Assembly: GCA_030789695.1 (NCBI GenBank)
Contig: CM061141.1
Location: 278,325,871-278,389,870 of the forward strand
Direction of reading: 5' to 3'
Length of the DNA: 64,000 nt
From: Scilla litardierei
Taxonomy: Eukaryota; Streptophyta; Magnoliopsida; Asparagales; Asparagaceae
Of the stretch, positions 31,403 through 45,100 are shown piece by piece. The stretch's first letter is position 1. Every line of letters starts with the position of its first letter. The translations under genes and the position numbers were made by a program. Below the pieces are notes generated by a model. That model saw only the letters and a list, made by a program, of their open reading frames with translations. It did not search any database and was not told where the DNA came from.

Positions 31403-32937
31403 ATGGATTATACTATGTGGACCACAGATTTTGGTCAGAGTGCTCAGACGGGAGAATACTATTTTGATCAGAGTGCTCAGATTGGAGAATACTTTTTTAA
31501 GGAAACGCATTGGCCCGAGCTTGATGAGAAACAAAGGATTTTTTTTTTGATGAGATGCATGCACACCAAGTTGAAATACAAGCCAGGCTTGATAAGGGCG
31601 ACCTTCAATTTGAATGGGTGAAGAGGGAACTTGAAATGAATGCGCTCATGCTTAAGGTTGCACAGATTTCCAAAGATATCAGTTCTGCTTCTTCATTTTA
31701 TGGGAAAGAAGCTTCACCGGTCATATTATCAGAGCCAGAATGTGCCGTCATCGATCCCACATCCTACGATACAACTAGTGCATATAAAGAATGGATGGAC
31801 GAAGAGGCCGTAGAGGAATCATAAAGTGAGTCATATGCGTAGCCAGAGGAGGACGCATTTTAGAGATTATTGGAGGGCCTCTTGGAGTCAGTGAGGTTCG
31901 TCGGTTCAGAGAGCATTACAGCAGGTGATGCATTTGAGCTACGATTTGCAGATTTTGTTATGAACCGTGTTTCAGCTACAAGAACAATTGAGGAGTACAT
32001 CCATGTCAGTTTTGAGGGGGATAGACTATATTTTTGGATTGCTTGCGGGCATTCCCCTCCACATGATACATCCCCACAAGTTAACACACATGAGCAGCCA
32101 ACATCACCATTCCAGAGAGAGCCTACATTGATAGTTGATGAGAAGGCAAAAGAGCACACTGTCGAGCCAGAGCATATTGTCGAGGAGGCCTCACATGCGG
32201 AGCCAGATCATGCTTTTGAGGAGGCCTTACACACAGAGCCAGAGCATATCACCAAGGAGTTCGTACATCGGGACGAGGACACAGCCATTCATGAGGATCC
32301 CGAGCATTACCCTCCTCCATTAGAGCTCCCGTAGCCACCTCATCCTTCCACTGACGCCGAGGACTATCCCACAGAGCTTACTGCTCCCACTCGGGGAGAT
32401 ATTTTTACCCACTCTATTTCTTAATCATGTATTCTATTTGATATTTATTTTGATTCAGATATTTTTGATACGTCATATCTTTTGCAGCACACATACGATT
32501 ATGGACCAGAGGTATACTTGGACGTGTCACAGTTTGACGAGCCTATCGAAGAGGTCCACACCTATGATCTAGATTTACCTGAGCAGCTTATAGAGGACAC
32601 CATGGAGACAGCTATCACATCACGTGAGGATATTGGATTATTTCCAGGGAAGTATCGTCCACCACTATTTATTTCATATATTTCTATAGACGATCCTCTT
32701 TGGAATACTTTTATTACGAGGGTGAATTTTTTGAGGCGAACTGATGCATCCTATTCTCTGCAGGATACAGGTGGAGTCCTTGTGGGAATGCTGGAGGATG
32801 CATTGCTGGAGTTCGTTGGAGTCCATGGACACATGCATCTGTCGGAGCCACGGAAGGATCGGTTGGAGCAGTTGCCTGCACCGGCAAAGATACTGGATCC
32901 GCCTTTTGCTATATGTGATATCAATCCAGTAGTGTAG
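31403..32937 (+). pseudogene. E3 unique frame, unknown product, decayed
   Basis: From ATG 31403 the frame reads MDYTMWTTDFGQ and contains an imperfect repeat (FGQSAQTGEYYF, FDQSAQIGEYFF). It shifts at a nine-T run near 31541-31549. From 31555 to 32937 a single frame continues, broken by five stops, the first at 31822-31824. It includes three tandem acidic repeats of the form EP(E/D)H..EE..H (about 32164-32280) and a C-terminal block with GKYRPPLFISYISIDDP and LLEFVGVHGHMHLSEP. An acceptor-like TTTTGCAG lies at about 32480-32487, so an intron is possible. I recognise no gag, protease or ORF1 motif. It could be a highly diverged gag or a captured host sequence. Confidence 0.5.
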
Positions 32938-34918
32938 AAATTTTATGCTTTCAATAAACACGAATCCTCTAGACAGCGAGAGGACCGTATAGATTTGCTT
33001 GAATAATATCACATCATATGACGACAACAAAAATTTTTACACCCCAAACCCATTATATATATTAATTGCCCTCTTCATATTTTGATGTGTCACATCCTTT
33101 TTGCTCACCACCCATCGAGCATTTTTTCAAGTGAATACTCACATTCTTATTCGTTTGACTCAATCTAGCTTAGCAAAGCCGTGCCATTTTTGATCGAGTC
33201 ATTTGAATAGGATTGTTTAGCATAAGCTTGTGGGAAAGCGTTCTCATGCATCATTGTATTTGTATGTATTTGCATTAGGATTTCATGTCATTCATTTCAT
33301 CAGTTTTCATTCACCCCCTTATTATTATCGTTGTTCCTTATATTCTTCCACTATGATCACAATGAGGACAATGTGAAGTTTAAGCTTGGGGGAGTGCATT
33401 TCCATGCCATTTAGATGCATTAGTTGCATTTTTACTTTATTTTAGGGTTTTAAAATTTTTCAAATTTTTGCATCATCTTTTTGATTTTTCCATCTTATTT
33501 TCCTCTTATGTGTGTTCATGCATCATATCGTGTACTTGTCTTTTTCTTTTCTTTTCTCTCTTTTATTTTTATATCTTTATTTTCTTTTCCTCCTTTTGCT
33601 AGATTTGTTGCGTATGATGATATCTCTTATTGCCTTCGAAACCATCACGATGCTTATTAGTCCTTGCCATGCTACTTAGAGTATTCTATAGTCTTGCTAT
33701 TCACATGTGCTTGCAAATCTATTTCTTTTGATGACTCCTCTAAGTAATTGCAATGTATTCATTGAAACTGAATGTATGGATTAGTGTTTAGTATGCTTTT
33801 ATTGGAAGTGCACCAAGATTCACGCATCAATTGTATAACGGAAGCATCTGCCTTATGGTCTTATTCGCCTCATATTGCATGCTTGATATGATTGTGCGCT
33901 TTACCGCTTGACTTCACTTTTTATTGAGATGATTGAGAATATCCATACTTACATATTAGTTTTAGTTGAAGTATTATTTTATTGAACCGTTCGTGCACAT
34001 CTTAGAGTGAACCAAGTGTTACATTATTTCTTTCTCCACATATATCTTTTTATTCTCTACATGTCACTTGAGTTCACCTCCTAAAGCTACTTATATCGCA
34101 TCTATTTTCCAAAAATCCCTATAAAAGAAAAAGGTTGCTCCAAAAATTCCAAAAAGCCAAAAAGGAGCCAAAAACCAAAAATACAAATCATATAGCTCCT
34201 ACAAAAATCCAAAAAGAAAAAATGAGAAACAAAAAGTTCAAAAAGAAAAAGAAAGATATTTCTCTATCTCATTATTGGAGCCACAAAATACTTGGAAAAA
34301 CCAAGGCAAAAATCTCAATTTTCACTATCATATTCCTTTAGATGCGATGCCTCAAGCTAGGCTGGGGGGGGGGGGGTGAATTCACTTGACCATATGATTG
34401 AGTACGACATTAGAGTGGAGAGGTGCACGAATGGGAAAGTTTAATAATACTGAAACTTAGCGAATTACTTTAGCTATGGAGATTTCTTATGAATTGATAT
34501 AAACATGTGAATGCCATGATTTTTCCATTCTCTATTGCATGCTTGGTGTGATTCTTATATGCTTCTGTTATAACTCTTGATTGAAAAGTGCATCGCCAAC
34601 ATTTGTATATTAAATTCTATGAAATGCGTGATGTGGACATGAATTGATTGTATGAATTTAGAGTGTCCATTTTGTTATTCTTAATAGCTTGCAAGTATCA
34701 TGTCTAAGTAAGATTTGAAATCCTTATAGCATGTGATTCGTATTTTCCAAGCTATCGTGATGTGTGGCTTATGGCTTAAGATCTGAGAGAATAATCTAGC
34801 GACCCCTTCCACCTCGTGTTCTTTATTTTTTCATTTCATTTCGTTTGTTTTCATTTCCCGAGTTCGTCTCTCTACTTATCTTCCTCGAGGACGAGTAAGA
34901 GGTAAGCTTGGGGGATTT
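32938..34918 (+). other. E3 3' non-coding region and polypurine tract
   Basis: Holds a GAGGAC hairpin (33357-33376, arms TCACAAT and AATGTGA) with AAGCTTGGGGGAGTG (33382-33396), GCACCAAGATTCACGCATCA (about 33810-33829), CTCAAGCTAGGCTGGGG with a long G run near 34365-34376, and the terminal hairpin CTTCCTC-GAGGAC-GAGTAAG (34880-34899) with AAGCTTGGGGGA (34904-34915). No gene is visible. Confidence 0.65.
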
Positions 34919-35852
34919 TGATCGTTCCATATTTTACACCTTTTTTCTGCACGTTTGCACGCCATTTCGATTGCTTATATTGCGAATTTCACGATTATTC
35001 GATGATATTGCGTTACTTTTCACTATTTCTTGTTTTCGTCGGATTTCAGGAAATATGAAGCAATTGGGAGCAAAAATGAGCTTAAAGGACTTGCACGCGT
35101 AACGGAGCATCGTTCAAGGAATTATTGAGGAGTTATCAGCTCTAGAGGATGAGTGGAGAAGGAAAGAATTTGATAGATTCGACAAGGAGGCGAAAAGGAG
35201 AAGAAAAGAGCTCAAGAGTACCTCACTCGACCGAGCAGACTGCTCACTCGGTCGAGTGAAGGACCACATTCGCCCGAGTGAATCGGATACGCACCGAAGA
35301 TTTGCCATGTTCACTCGGCCGAGCAAGGTAGACCACTCGACCGAGTGAGAAAGCCCACTCGCCCAAGTGCTACAGAGATTTCGTCCAGAGAAGAGGCCAA
35401 CTTACTGGAATTTGGAGAAGCCTCACTCGGCCGAGTGGCAAAGCCCACTCGACCGAGTGAAGAAGCCCACTTGCCCGAGTGTTACATGGTTTTTGTCCTG
35501 AGATCTAAGTAGACCCTCTGGAATTATTGGAGAACCACAGAAGACCCTACTCGACTGAGTAGAGAAGCCTACTCGACCGAGTGAAGAATCCCACTCGGCC
35601 GAGTGATGCCGAAGAAACGAGCGCCCAGATTTTCAGATAGCCTCCCACTATTTTGAAATCTTCTATCATTCCAGAAATCAAAGTATTTTTCTCATATTTT
35701 TTGTGGATAGTACACTTCATGACGGTTCCAACGTCACCAAGAACGCGCCAATCGGAGGTCGAACGAAATCTGGAGAATTTTTGCAAGTTGATGCTGCAGT
35801 GCTGGAATTTCCCCTCGTCCGAGTCATATTCCCACTTGGCCCGAGTGACTGC
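34919..35852 (+). repeat. E3 3' LTR (LTR B), left part
   Basis: 934 bp starting TGATCGTTCC. Interrupted after GAGTGACTGC by C1; ACTGC (35848-35852) is the target duplication. Resumes at 51687. Confidence 0.9.
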
Positions 35853-37164
35853 TGTAGGAGGATATATGCCCATAAGGCAATTTATCCTAAGTATACGTCT
35901 TGTTCATACTGTATATGGTACATATTATTCTAAGTATAAATCATTTGTATTCAAATACTTAGATAATATCCATAGACTTATAGTTAGGTCCTTACGTATC
36001 TAGATAAGATCTCGATTATGAGTAAGTAAGCGACCGAATAGAAATGTAAGTCTTAAACGGTTTGTGGTCATAGATGTGTCGAGAACTGGATATCGACACA
36101 TCGGATAGACCATTGTGTCTTAGTCTTACCTTAGGGTAATGATGATCTCATAGTCATTCGACTTGGTGAAGTCGGAGACGAGACACAGGTGCTCATTGGA
36201 GAATGAGTTCACTGAAAGACCAAATTAGAGTTATTAAATGGTTAACTTTAACTAAACTGTCTTTAATAACTCTAGGGTGATGATAGGTTAACTTGTCCTT
36301 ATGACCTGAAGTCATTTAAACAAACCTGTGAGCGAACCGTGTGGCTTAGACCTATGATCTAGCTTCGAGGCTAGGCTTGCTGAAAGATCTTAGGTTGAGC
36401 TGCACCCGAAGCTCTCGAGGCAAGTAGAGGACTAAGATGGGATTCGTGACTTCCGTTAAAGGGAAGTTAGTGTTACAGGCTCAGTATGATCTTTGTGTTA
36501 ATCCTCGGCCGGGGTACGTTGTAAGAAGTACAACATGTATACAACAAACTGACCAATGTTGTCTAATAGGGTTGACAGTAAACCATACCCTAGGCCAACA
36601 GGAACACAGTCTTGACGAAGGGACTATAGCCAACAACATTCATCACTGACACAGCCAATGTAAACCCAATGATGCTTTTGTCAAAGGGTCGATCACGTTA
36701 TGATGATTCTGAAATAGGGACGACAGCTACTGCTTGTGGTGATCGTCGTCTAGGGGTTCCGAGCCCCAACCGGTAGTAAGGTCAGGCTGTCGGGTCTCAC
36801 ACCGAGTAGTGTTCGTGTCTTAGTAATAGGAAGATTAATTGAGAGAAAATCATTTGATGATATCGAATAATTGATATTCACAAAGCTTGTTGTGAAAATT
36901 AGTCGCAATAGCAATAGGGACAAATGTTGCAAACTATGATTAAACGTGTCGTAAATTGGTTACGACAAATTTAGTAGGAACAAATATATTAGAAACGGTT
37001 ACCTGGCTGACGGGATCGTCCCAGTCTAAATACAGGTTCAAACCGCGTCCAAATCGGAGCTCAAACGAACCCAGAAACGTGAAAATAGTCCAAGACGAAG
37101 TGGGTTAGACCCACTGGGCTAACAAGCCCATAGACAAGGGCAAACGGGCGCAGCCCACTAGCTA

Positions 37165-37280
37165 CAGCGGGCACAGCCCGCTGCAACAACGGGCTTGGCC
37201 CGCTAACTGCAGCGGGCAGGCGCCCGCTATTGCAGCGGGCGCGCGGCCCGCCCTTGCTCTTCTTGGGCGGGCGTGCCCGC
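37165..37280 (+). repeat. GCGGGC/GCCCGC palindrome tract in the C1 5' LTR
   Basis: Alternating AGCGGGC and GCCCGCT words, about 330 bp upstream of the TATA box. The 3' LTR copy (50471-50680) is nearly twice as long. Confidence 0.8.
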
Positions 37281-37607
37281 AACTTAAGTCATTTAGGGGT
37301 TTTTGAAACCCCAAATGACGGCTATGAAAATCAATTATTTGCCCAAATTTGGGCAATTGTTTGAGGGGTCAAACGAAGTCGAAATTCGTCGCCGTCGGTT
37401 CCTACGCGTTCACCATTCGAAGCCCTTTAGATTGATAGCTTGTTTGGTGTCTAAAGTTTAATGAGCAAAGAGAATTAGTTAGTTAAAGTTTGCTTTTATG
37501 AAAAGCTCACTTAAACTACAAATTAAGCCAAATTGGCTTAATTGAATTTTTTCTCTCATTTGCAAAAGTCCAACATTGCTCGCAACGAAAGAGTGAGTGC
37601 CGACTCC

Positions 37608-37620
37608 CTATATAAATAGG
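37608..37620 (+). promoter_or_regulatory. LTR TATA box (C1)
   Basis: CTATATAAATAGG, conserved in the 3' LTR at about 51007-51019. Confidence 0.75.
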
Positions 37621-37710
37621 GGTGCACTCTCTTCGTTGAAATACACACCAAGTCCTCGATCGAGTAGCTCCCGACTTTTAGAGCAAGCTCGATCGGCGAC
37701 TAAACTATTC

Positions 37711-37752
<42 letters not shown>

Positions 37753-38253
37753 TATTCTCCGGAGTAGTCCTAGCAAGACTACAAAGGGGGTTTGGATTTG
37801 GATCCAGTCGTCTAAGATGCGGGTTCAACTCAAGTGAAACTTTCTACCGCGTGTGATCGGCTCGGAGGCGAAAGTCAGTTCGGGCGGATCGGTTCGAGGG
37901 TGCGAGGCGGCTTAGGCGGATCGAGTCAAGGCGGCTCGGCTACGAGGAGCTTCAGAAGACGGTGCGGTACATATTGCATGCTCCAGAGCCAAGATTCCGG
38001 GTATGTGGTTAAGTAATTTTAGTGTAGATTTAATTCTGTCGCTTTAGAATAGATCCCTCTTGGGGTGGTCAGATCCACCCCAAGTTGGCATAGATCGGGC
38101 TAGGTTCAGGCTCCCTCAGAGCCTAGCTAAATTGTTTAGCTAGCTTAAAAAGTTTTGTTTTTGATTTTCCGCTGCGCTTTTCTGCCTCTGTGGTCTGTCC
38201 GACTTAGGACGGACACAGATCCGAGCTCTGAGGGTCCGCCAAAACCCCAACAG

Positions 38254-38267
38254 TGGTATCGGAGCCA
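38254..38267 (+). other. Primer binding site, initiator-Met type (C1)
   Basis: TGGTATCGGAGCCA one base after the LTR end. It matches the usual Copia primer site TGGTATCAGAGC with one change. Confidence 0.85.
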
Positions 38268-40173
38268 CGGTTATGCTATAGATCTATTATAGCGACATTT
38301 TTAATCTTTAAAATTGCTTAATTTTAAACATACGAACTATTTTAGCTTTATGTTAAAATTAGTTTAAAATTGTTTAGTGTTTTAAAAATTGTTTTTGCAA
38401 CACGAAATTTTTTTCGGGACAATTTAATTTTATGCGATAAATTTTAAATTGGTCTCCAATGTTTAAATGCTTTATAATAGTTTTTTTATGAGATACAATA
38501 TTTTTCCAAGCATTTAAATGTTAATGTAACTTTAAGGAATATTTTATTTTGGAAATTTAATTTTCTTAAATTACATAAAGGTTAGAAATTTTTAAAAACT
38601 TTATTTGAAAGATTTTAAATCAATTTCTAATAATTTTAAAAGTGTTTTAAAATTGCTTTAGTGGATATGTAAATTAAAGATATATTTTATTTTCATAAGA
38701 TGAAAGGATATATTAGTTTCTTTTAAATTACATATATGTTTTTAAATTATTTATGCGATATTTTAATCTTAGAAATGATTGATTAAAATTTTAAAGCCTA
38801 GGTTTTAAAATTATTTGATAATTTTATGATACCTAGTTTTATGTGATAAAATGATTTGAGGCTTTAAATTTTGATCTTTAAATTTAATTGTTAAATTTTA
38901 GGTTTGCGTGTTATTTATTATGTAGATAATTTTTAACTTGCAAATTTTCATTATATGTCACTAGTTGAAACTTTTATTTATGCAGATAAATTAGTTGTTT
39001 CATTTTCTTTTAATGGACATGTTGAATAATGTATTCATGAACCTTATTAGGTTAGCCATTAAATGTTTAAAATTTTATGAGATGAAATTTTAATAAACTA
39101 GTGACATGTTATGTTTTATAAACAAAAACAACATCAAAACCTAATACCAGATTAGGGTAGTCCCTTTGATTGTCTTTCATTCAATCATTTAATTGATGAT
39201 TTTCATAAAAAACTAATGTTGAAACATGTTGTAATTGTTTTATAAAATCCTAATTAGATTTGGGTAGCACGTTGAACGAATGAACCTTATAGTTGATAAT
39301 GACTTAATAAAAATTGTTCAACCAATCCATAAAATTTGAAATTTTAGGATCCACTAGTTAATAAGGATTAACTAGTTTTCTTAATTAAAAGTCATTTAGT
39401 TGTTTGGACGAACATAAAATTGATGAAAACTCCTTCAATGGATCATGATGTCGGTCAATGTGCTTGGCTAAGTTTGCTGGACCAACCTAGCTAGACTGGG
39501 TAACAAGTGGTCCTGGCTTAGTTAATTCCCTGGCTGTGTCCGCTGGACCGCAAGGAGTAGATTCATGATTGTGTAAGTCCATCGACTATACCTAAGTCAA
39601 AAACGATAATAATCTTATTCAAGATAAATCGTGGCCCTCCTTGTTTTTGGAGTTGGCAACTGTAAGAAACGTGTTATGGTTGGTGAGCTACACTCAAGCC
39701 TGACACGTCAATCTTATAGAAACCGATTTCTTGATAAACATCTTGACCTGGCTAAAACCGATGTCTCATCCTCCGAGCATCGGCGTAAGTCTAACCAAGA
39801 ATGTAGTCTAAGTCCTGACCCAAACCAACATGTCGTGCATACACCGAGCGGCGGGGCAAGTCAGGCTAGACACGAAAACAAGGGTCTGACTAGGCTAGCC
39901 ATTGTGATCCGGATGAGCACACTCACGATCACAAATGACTAGGGGTAAAATCGATAGGGAATCATAATAGATATGATTGACGACGAGTTCGTCTACCGAC
40001 TGCAGAGTCAGACAACTTGTTGAGACACACTCAAGGTTGTCAGACTCAGGATAATCGGATCCCTCTCACACAAATGTTATTTTAAAATAAATTGTTTATT
40101 ATTATGGATTTAATAAATTTAGTGGGAGAATATAGTTTTATTAAAACCATTAAAACTATACTACGAACATATA
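38268..40173 (+). other. C1 leader between primer site and gag
   Basis: 1.9 kb, very AT-rich to about 39400 with TTTTAAAT-type low complexity, then more complex. A 103-codon frame (39631-39942) has no recognised domain and no support. Confidence 0.5.
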
Positions 40174-40560
40174 TTGACTAAAGTATCTATAAAATGCAGA
40201 ATGGATTCGGGTCTTAGATATATGGTTGAGAAGAACGTGCTCGATGGAATGAACTACAAAGACTGGCTTAGGAACATTAAGTTGGTCCTTTCCCTAGCCG
40301 GGATAGGATACGTACTGTTCGAGGACGATCCGGAGAAGCTCGATGACGATTCGACCTTCGAGGAAAAGGAAGCCTATAAGCTGTACCAGAGGGATGCAGA
40401 GAAGACCAGGTGCCTTACTCTGGCTTCGATGAGTAACGAGCTGTAGAGGAAGCATGAACATATGGATGTTCAAAGTATGCTTCTGAATGCACAAGAGTTA
40501 TATGGAAAGCGGTCTAGAGCTTCCAAGTTCGAAGCCACCAGCAACCTCTGGGGCACAAAG
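40174..40560 (+). pseudogene. C1 gag, N-terminal part
   Basis: Copia-type gag. YMVEKNVLDGMNYKDWLRNI fits the N-terminal gag block that usually reads (L/F)-x-G-x-N-(F/Y)-x-x-W. The frame is open for 90 codons and then has an in-frame TAG at 40444-40446. It continues in the same register to 40560, where C2 was inserted. The 5-bp target CAAAG (40556-40560) is repeated at 48050-48054, and the frame resumes in register at 48055. Coding capacity was therefore intact when C2 landed, except possibly for the TAG. Confidence 0.8.
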
Positions 40561-41109
40561 TGTAGGATCCTGTCAAAACAACGAAATTAGGATCGAATAA
40601 TAACATAGACTTACGCTTGAGTATGCGGCACCGTAGTCTCTGAACTTCACCCTCGGATTCGCCACAACGGTCGGTACTTCGTCACGGAGGATCGAAGCAG
40701 AGTTTCACCGCCTAAATCTCTATTTAGAAGAGGATTTTAATGGAAGGGAGAAGAAGAACATAAGATGCCTTATGCAAACTTATGGCATGGAAAGTGTAGT
40801 TTGAATGCCTTACCCTTGGGTCCTATTTATAGGCTTTAGGGGTAGTTATTGTAGGAAATAACTAAATATAAGCTTATTAGCCTATATTAGCACATTCATT
40901 TATCCTCTTCTTCATTCACTTATCAAGTGCCTTTATGCACTTATAAAGTGACTTTTTCCACTTATCGAGTGGCTTTTTCCACTTATCGAGTGGTCCTTTT
41001 CACACGAGAAAAGGTTCCCTTCGTGCACGCTTTCGTGCACGCGACATCTGAGGTCCGTATACCCTCATACATCCCCTCATGGGTGTATTCATGTCGTCCA
41101 TATCCAACA
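40561..41109 (-). repeat. C2 3' LTR
   Basis: 549 bp, plus-strand ends TGTAGGATCC and ATCCAACA. Nearly identical to 47501-48049. Confidence 0.92.
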
Positions 41110-41120
41110 TCTCCCACTCA
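41110..41120 (-). other. C2 polypurine tract
   Basis: On the minus strand TGAGTGGGAGA touches the 3' LTR. AGTGGGAG is the usual Copia form. Confidence 0.8.
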
Positions 41121-42125
41121 CACTTGAGGGGATTGTAAGGAAACATCTTTCCTTTAACTCTTCTGTTTATCATACCGAGAAATAGGCCGTGTGACCGTCA
41201 TACACATAGAGTCCGCTGTTGTGCACTTGTTAGAGATACACAACACCCCTCGAGGTGCAAAGTTGAGTAGATCAACACATGCTTTACCCTAGATTATTTC
41301 TTCACATTTCTTATACTTTATATTCAACAATTGAATCCCATCTGGATTACAATTGGCTGGCCAGCTTTGAATCTCTAAAGTCCAAATGTGAATATGAAAT
41401 TAATCTTCCTCTTCTTGCGATCCTTTTGATCTTGACTTGCCTTGCTTTTCTAACATGCCCCGCCGGACCGATTTGACCATAGTCCATAAGCAACATGCTA
41501 AGATAGCAATCACCCAGTCAAATCTAAAGGAACCAATTAGAGTCCATAAGGGTAATGAGTTAAGACCCATGTGGTCTTTGGGTCTCACATAATAGTAAAC
41601 ACAATTACTATTCTAACCCAATGGTCAAAATGCATACGTAGTATGATTACGTATTACAACATCACTCCTTTCCCAGGGAGCGTATGTCTTAATGATGTTG
41701 TAAGGATGATAACCAGACACCACAATGTCTGACTTTGAGTCCCTTTTACTACTCAAATAATCTTCTGGACCCACATCCCGCATAAGACAGATAGGATTTC
41801 AAAAATCCTCTTAGATCTTTTGACAGCATCCATATGATGCAGATCTTTCATACGACCATTTTGTTTAAGTCATGACTCTAAATCATCCGTCTGACGATTT
41901 TTGACTTTAAACAGGTCTCATCTTTATTTTATCCGTCTGATAGAATAAAGGTGGTTGCTCATGTGAGAGAGCCAACCTTAATCTGTCCGACATACTAGAA
42001 ATTATAGCTGAGATTTCAAAAATGTACACAAACATTTCTTAAAAATTCATATGCAATATCGAAAAGAACTTATTCTTTTATTAAATTTGATCATTTACAG
42101 ACATGGAAATTTACATTGGTACAAC
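41121..42125 (-). other. C2 non-coding region between pol and 3' LTR
   Basis: About 1 kb without a recognisable domain on either strand. Contains several TCCGTCTGA words near 41880-41990. Presumed 3' untranslated region. Confidence 0.5.
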
Positions 42126-45100
42126 TCAGCTCTTACGCAATCCTTGAGATGATAAGTGTTTGTAAAACACATCTCTGGGGATCGCCTTCGTAAGCGGATC
42201 CGTTATCATCTCATGCGTAGATATGTACCTTATGTCTACCTTCTTGGTTTTGTCATAGTCTTTTGCAAAATTATCCTCTTAACCGCTTTCCAGTGTGTTT
42301 GCCATGGATTGGATTGGTAACGACTTACCATTCCAACGGCAAAACAGATGTCCGGTCTTGTACACATCATAGCGTACATAAGACTACCAACTGCACTGGA
42401 ATATGGAACTTTTTCCATAATTTCCTTTTCCCTTTGGTTCTTAGGACACATCTTCAGACATAAATTATCGCATATGCTTATTGGAATATCAATGGACTTA
42501 CAGTCCTGCATATTAAAACGTTCTAGAACCTTCTTTATATAAGTCTCTTGTGAAAGAGAAAGAAGTTTCTTCGAACGATTCCTTGAAATCTTAACTCCAA
42601 GGATATATGCGGCTTCTCCCATGTCTTTCATCTCAAAAACTGATGAAGGCCAAGCCTTGATATCCATCACAAAGCCCTTGTCATTTTCGGCTATTAAAAT
42701 GTCATCTACATATAGAGACATAATAACATACTTGCTTTTAATCCTCTTGATATATACACAGTTATCTTCATCAAGCATGGAAAAAACCATTTGATAAGAC
42801 AACTTCTTGAAATCGTATATACCATTGACTCGAGGATTGTTTAAGACCATATATGGACTTACGAAGTTTACAAACCTTATGTTCGTTATCTTCTTGTACA
42901 AACCCTGTTGGTTGTTCCATATAGATCTCATCGTCCAATTCTCCATTGAGAAAGGCAGTCTTTACATCCATCTGATGTAATTCGAGGTCTAAGCAAGCTA
43001 TCATAGCCAGAATCAGGCGAATTGAGGTAAAACGGACAATAGGTGAGAAGGTCTCTTCGTAGTCTATCACATCCTGTTGCGTGAAACCTTTCGCGACAAG
43101 GCGAGCTTTATATCTGTCAATAGAGCCATCATCCTTATGCTTGATCTTGAGAACCCATTTGTTCCCAATAGCTCTACGTCCTCTGGGTAAGTCAACTAAG
43201 TCCAAGACTTGGTTAATTTTCATGGATTCCAACTCCTCTTTCATCGCTTCCATCCATTTGTCTTTTGCAGGGCATGATACGGCCTGTTTGAAAGTAGCAG
43301 GCTCATCATCATCTTGTAGTAAAGTCATAAAGGTTTGCAGAAATTCATCCTCAAATCTTAGAGGAGTCAACCTTGTATGACTACTACGTCGTATTTGAGA
43401 TTCTTCAAGCCCTTGTTGACTCGAATTTAGATCAATTCTAATATCACTCCCACTTGGAATGTCGTTAGAAATGCTCCCATTTGGATCATTATTCCCGTAT
43501 GGAATAGGATTAGCGTCATTCGTATCATCCATTGGTGAAGTTTGAAACGTATTTTCTTCATCACCAAGAATTCTCCCACTCGAATGAGGTAACCCTTCTT
43601 GATCATTAATCTCAAATGGAAATAAGTCCTGGCTTATCTCGCCCTGTCTTGGAAACTCGTTTTCCAAGAAAGTGACATCACTCGACTCAAATTCAATTAG
43701 ACCTCCATTGTCTTCCTGACCAATGAAAACATAACCTTTGGAGTTTTCTGTGTATCGTATAAAGATACATTTCCTTCCCCGTGGCCCAAGTTTTCCATAC
43801 TTATGGGAGGAAATAAGTGCGTAGGATGCACATCCCCAAGGTTAAAATGTTTAAGTCAAGAGATCTTTGGTTCCACAACTCATAAGGAGTGGAGCTAACT
43901 GATTTCGAGAGTACGCGGTTCAAAATGAAAGTGGCCGTTAATAATGCATCACCCCAAAAGGTGATTGGCAAGTTAGCTTGCGCCATCATTGAACGGACCA
44001 TTTCCATTAAAGTCATATTCCTCCTTTCAGCAACACCATTTTGTTGAGGAGTATAAGGCATAGTTACCTGATGTACTATGCCCTTTTCATCACAAAGTTC
44101 CTTAAAACTTGTTGATTGATATTCACCGCACCTATCGGTTCGCAAGACCTTAATCTTGCGATCTAATTGATTCTCCACTAAACTCATATAGTTTTTAAAG
44201 CAGGTTAATGCTTCACTTTTGTGGGATATCAAATAGATATGTCCGAATCGGGTGAATTCATCAATAAAAGTGATGAAATAGGACTTCCCGCGTCTTGTCT
44301 TCACATTCATCGGACCACATATGTCTGAATGGATGAGCTGTAATGGAACCTCGGCCCTTGTGCCGGTTCCAAATGGCTTGCGACAAGATTTCCCTACAAG
44401 GCAATGTTCGCAAGTTGACATTTCAACCTTTGAAACATTGGATAGAAGGCCAGGTTTGGTAAGTCTATCCATACGCGTTGGTCCAATATGACCAAGCCTT
44501 GCGTGCCAACAAATTATATCTGTCTCATAAGTCGAAGAATTTGCGACAAGGAAATTTTCATTACTTAATGAAGAGTCATACATTGTATTTAATACAATAA
44601 ATCCTTTAAATACATACCCAGAACCAATAAGAGTATTATTAGAAAACAAGTCCACTTTACAATTTTGAAAGAACCAGCTATAACCAAGACCCATTAAAAT
44701 GACCACAGAAATAATATTCCTTCGAATATCTGGAGCGAAGAGGACATTATGTAGTAAGAGAGTGCGGCCGTTGTCCAAGACTAGCTTGCAAGTCCCAACG
44801 CCTTTCACTTCAACACGTGTGTTGTTTCCTACATAAATCCACTTTGTTCCTTGGGGTATCCGATGATACTCAACGAAGGACCGTCTGTCCCTTGCTATGT
44901 GGTCGGTGGCACCTGAATCAATTATCCAAAATGGATTAGATTCCACAAGAAATATTGAACTAGAAACACATATGTAACTAGCACAATTACAAGTTACCTC
45001 GTCGCTTCCACTCGTACACGAACGAGCATAGTGACCGAGCTTGTTGCACTTGAAGCACTTGATCTTCTTCAAGTCTTTCTTCTTGTGCCATTTCTTGTGC

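Larger units (their letters stand above)
35853..38252 (+). repeat. C1 5' LTR
   Basis: 2400 bp. Contains a GC-rich palindrome tract (37165-37280), the TATA sequence CTATATAAATAGG (37608-37620) and a (CT)n run (about 37709-37749). It ends CCCCAACA immediately before the primer site. Confidence 0.9.

Noticed and set aside
39631..39942. 103-codon frame in the C1 leader
   Set aside because: It is upstream of gag, shows no domain or repeat, and is of a length expected by chance once in this much sequence.
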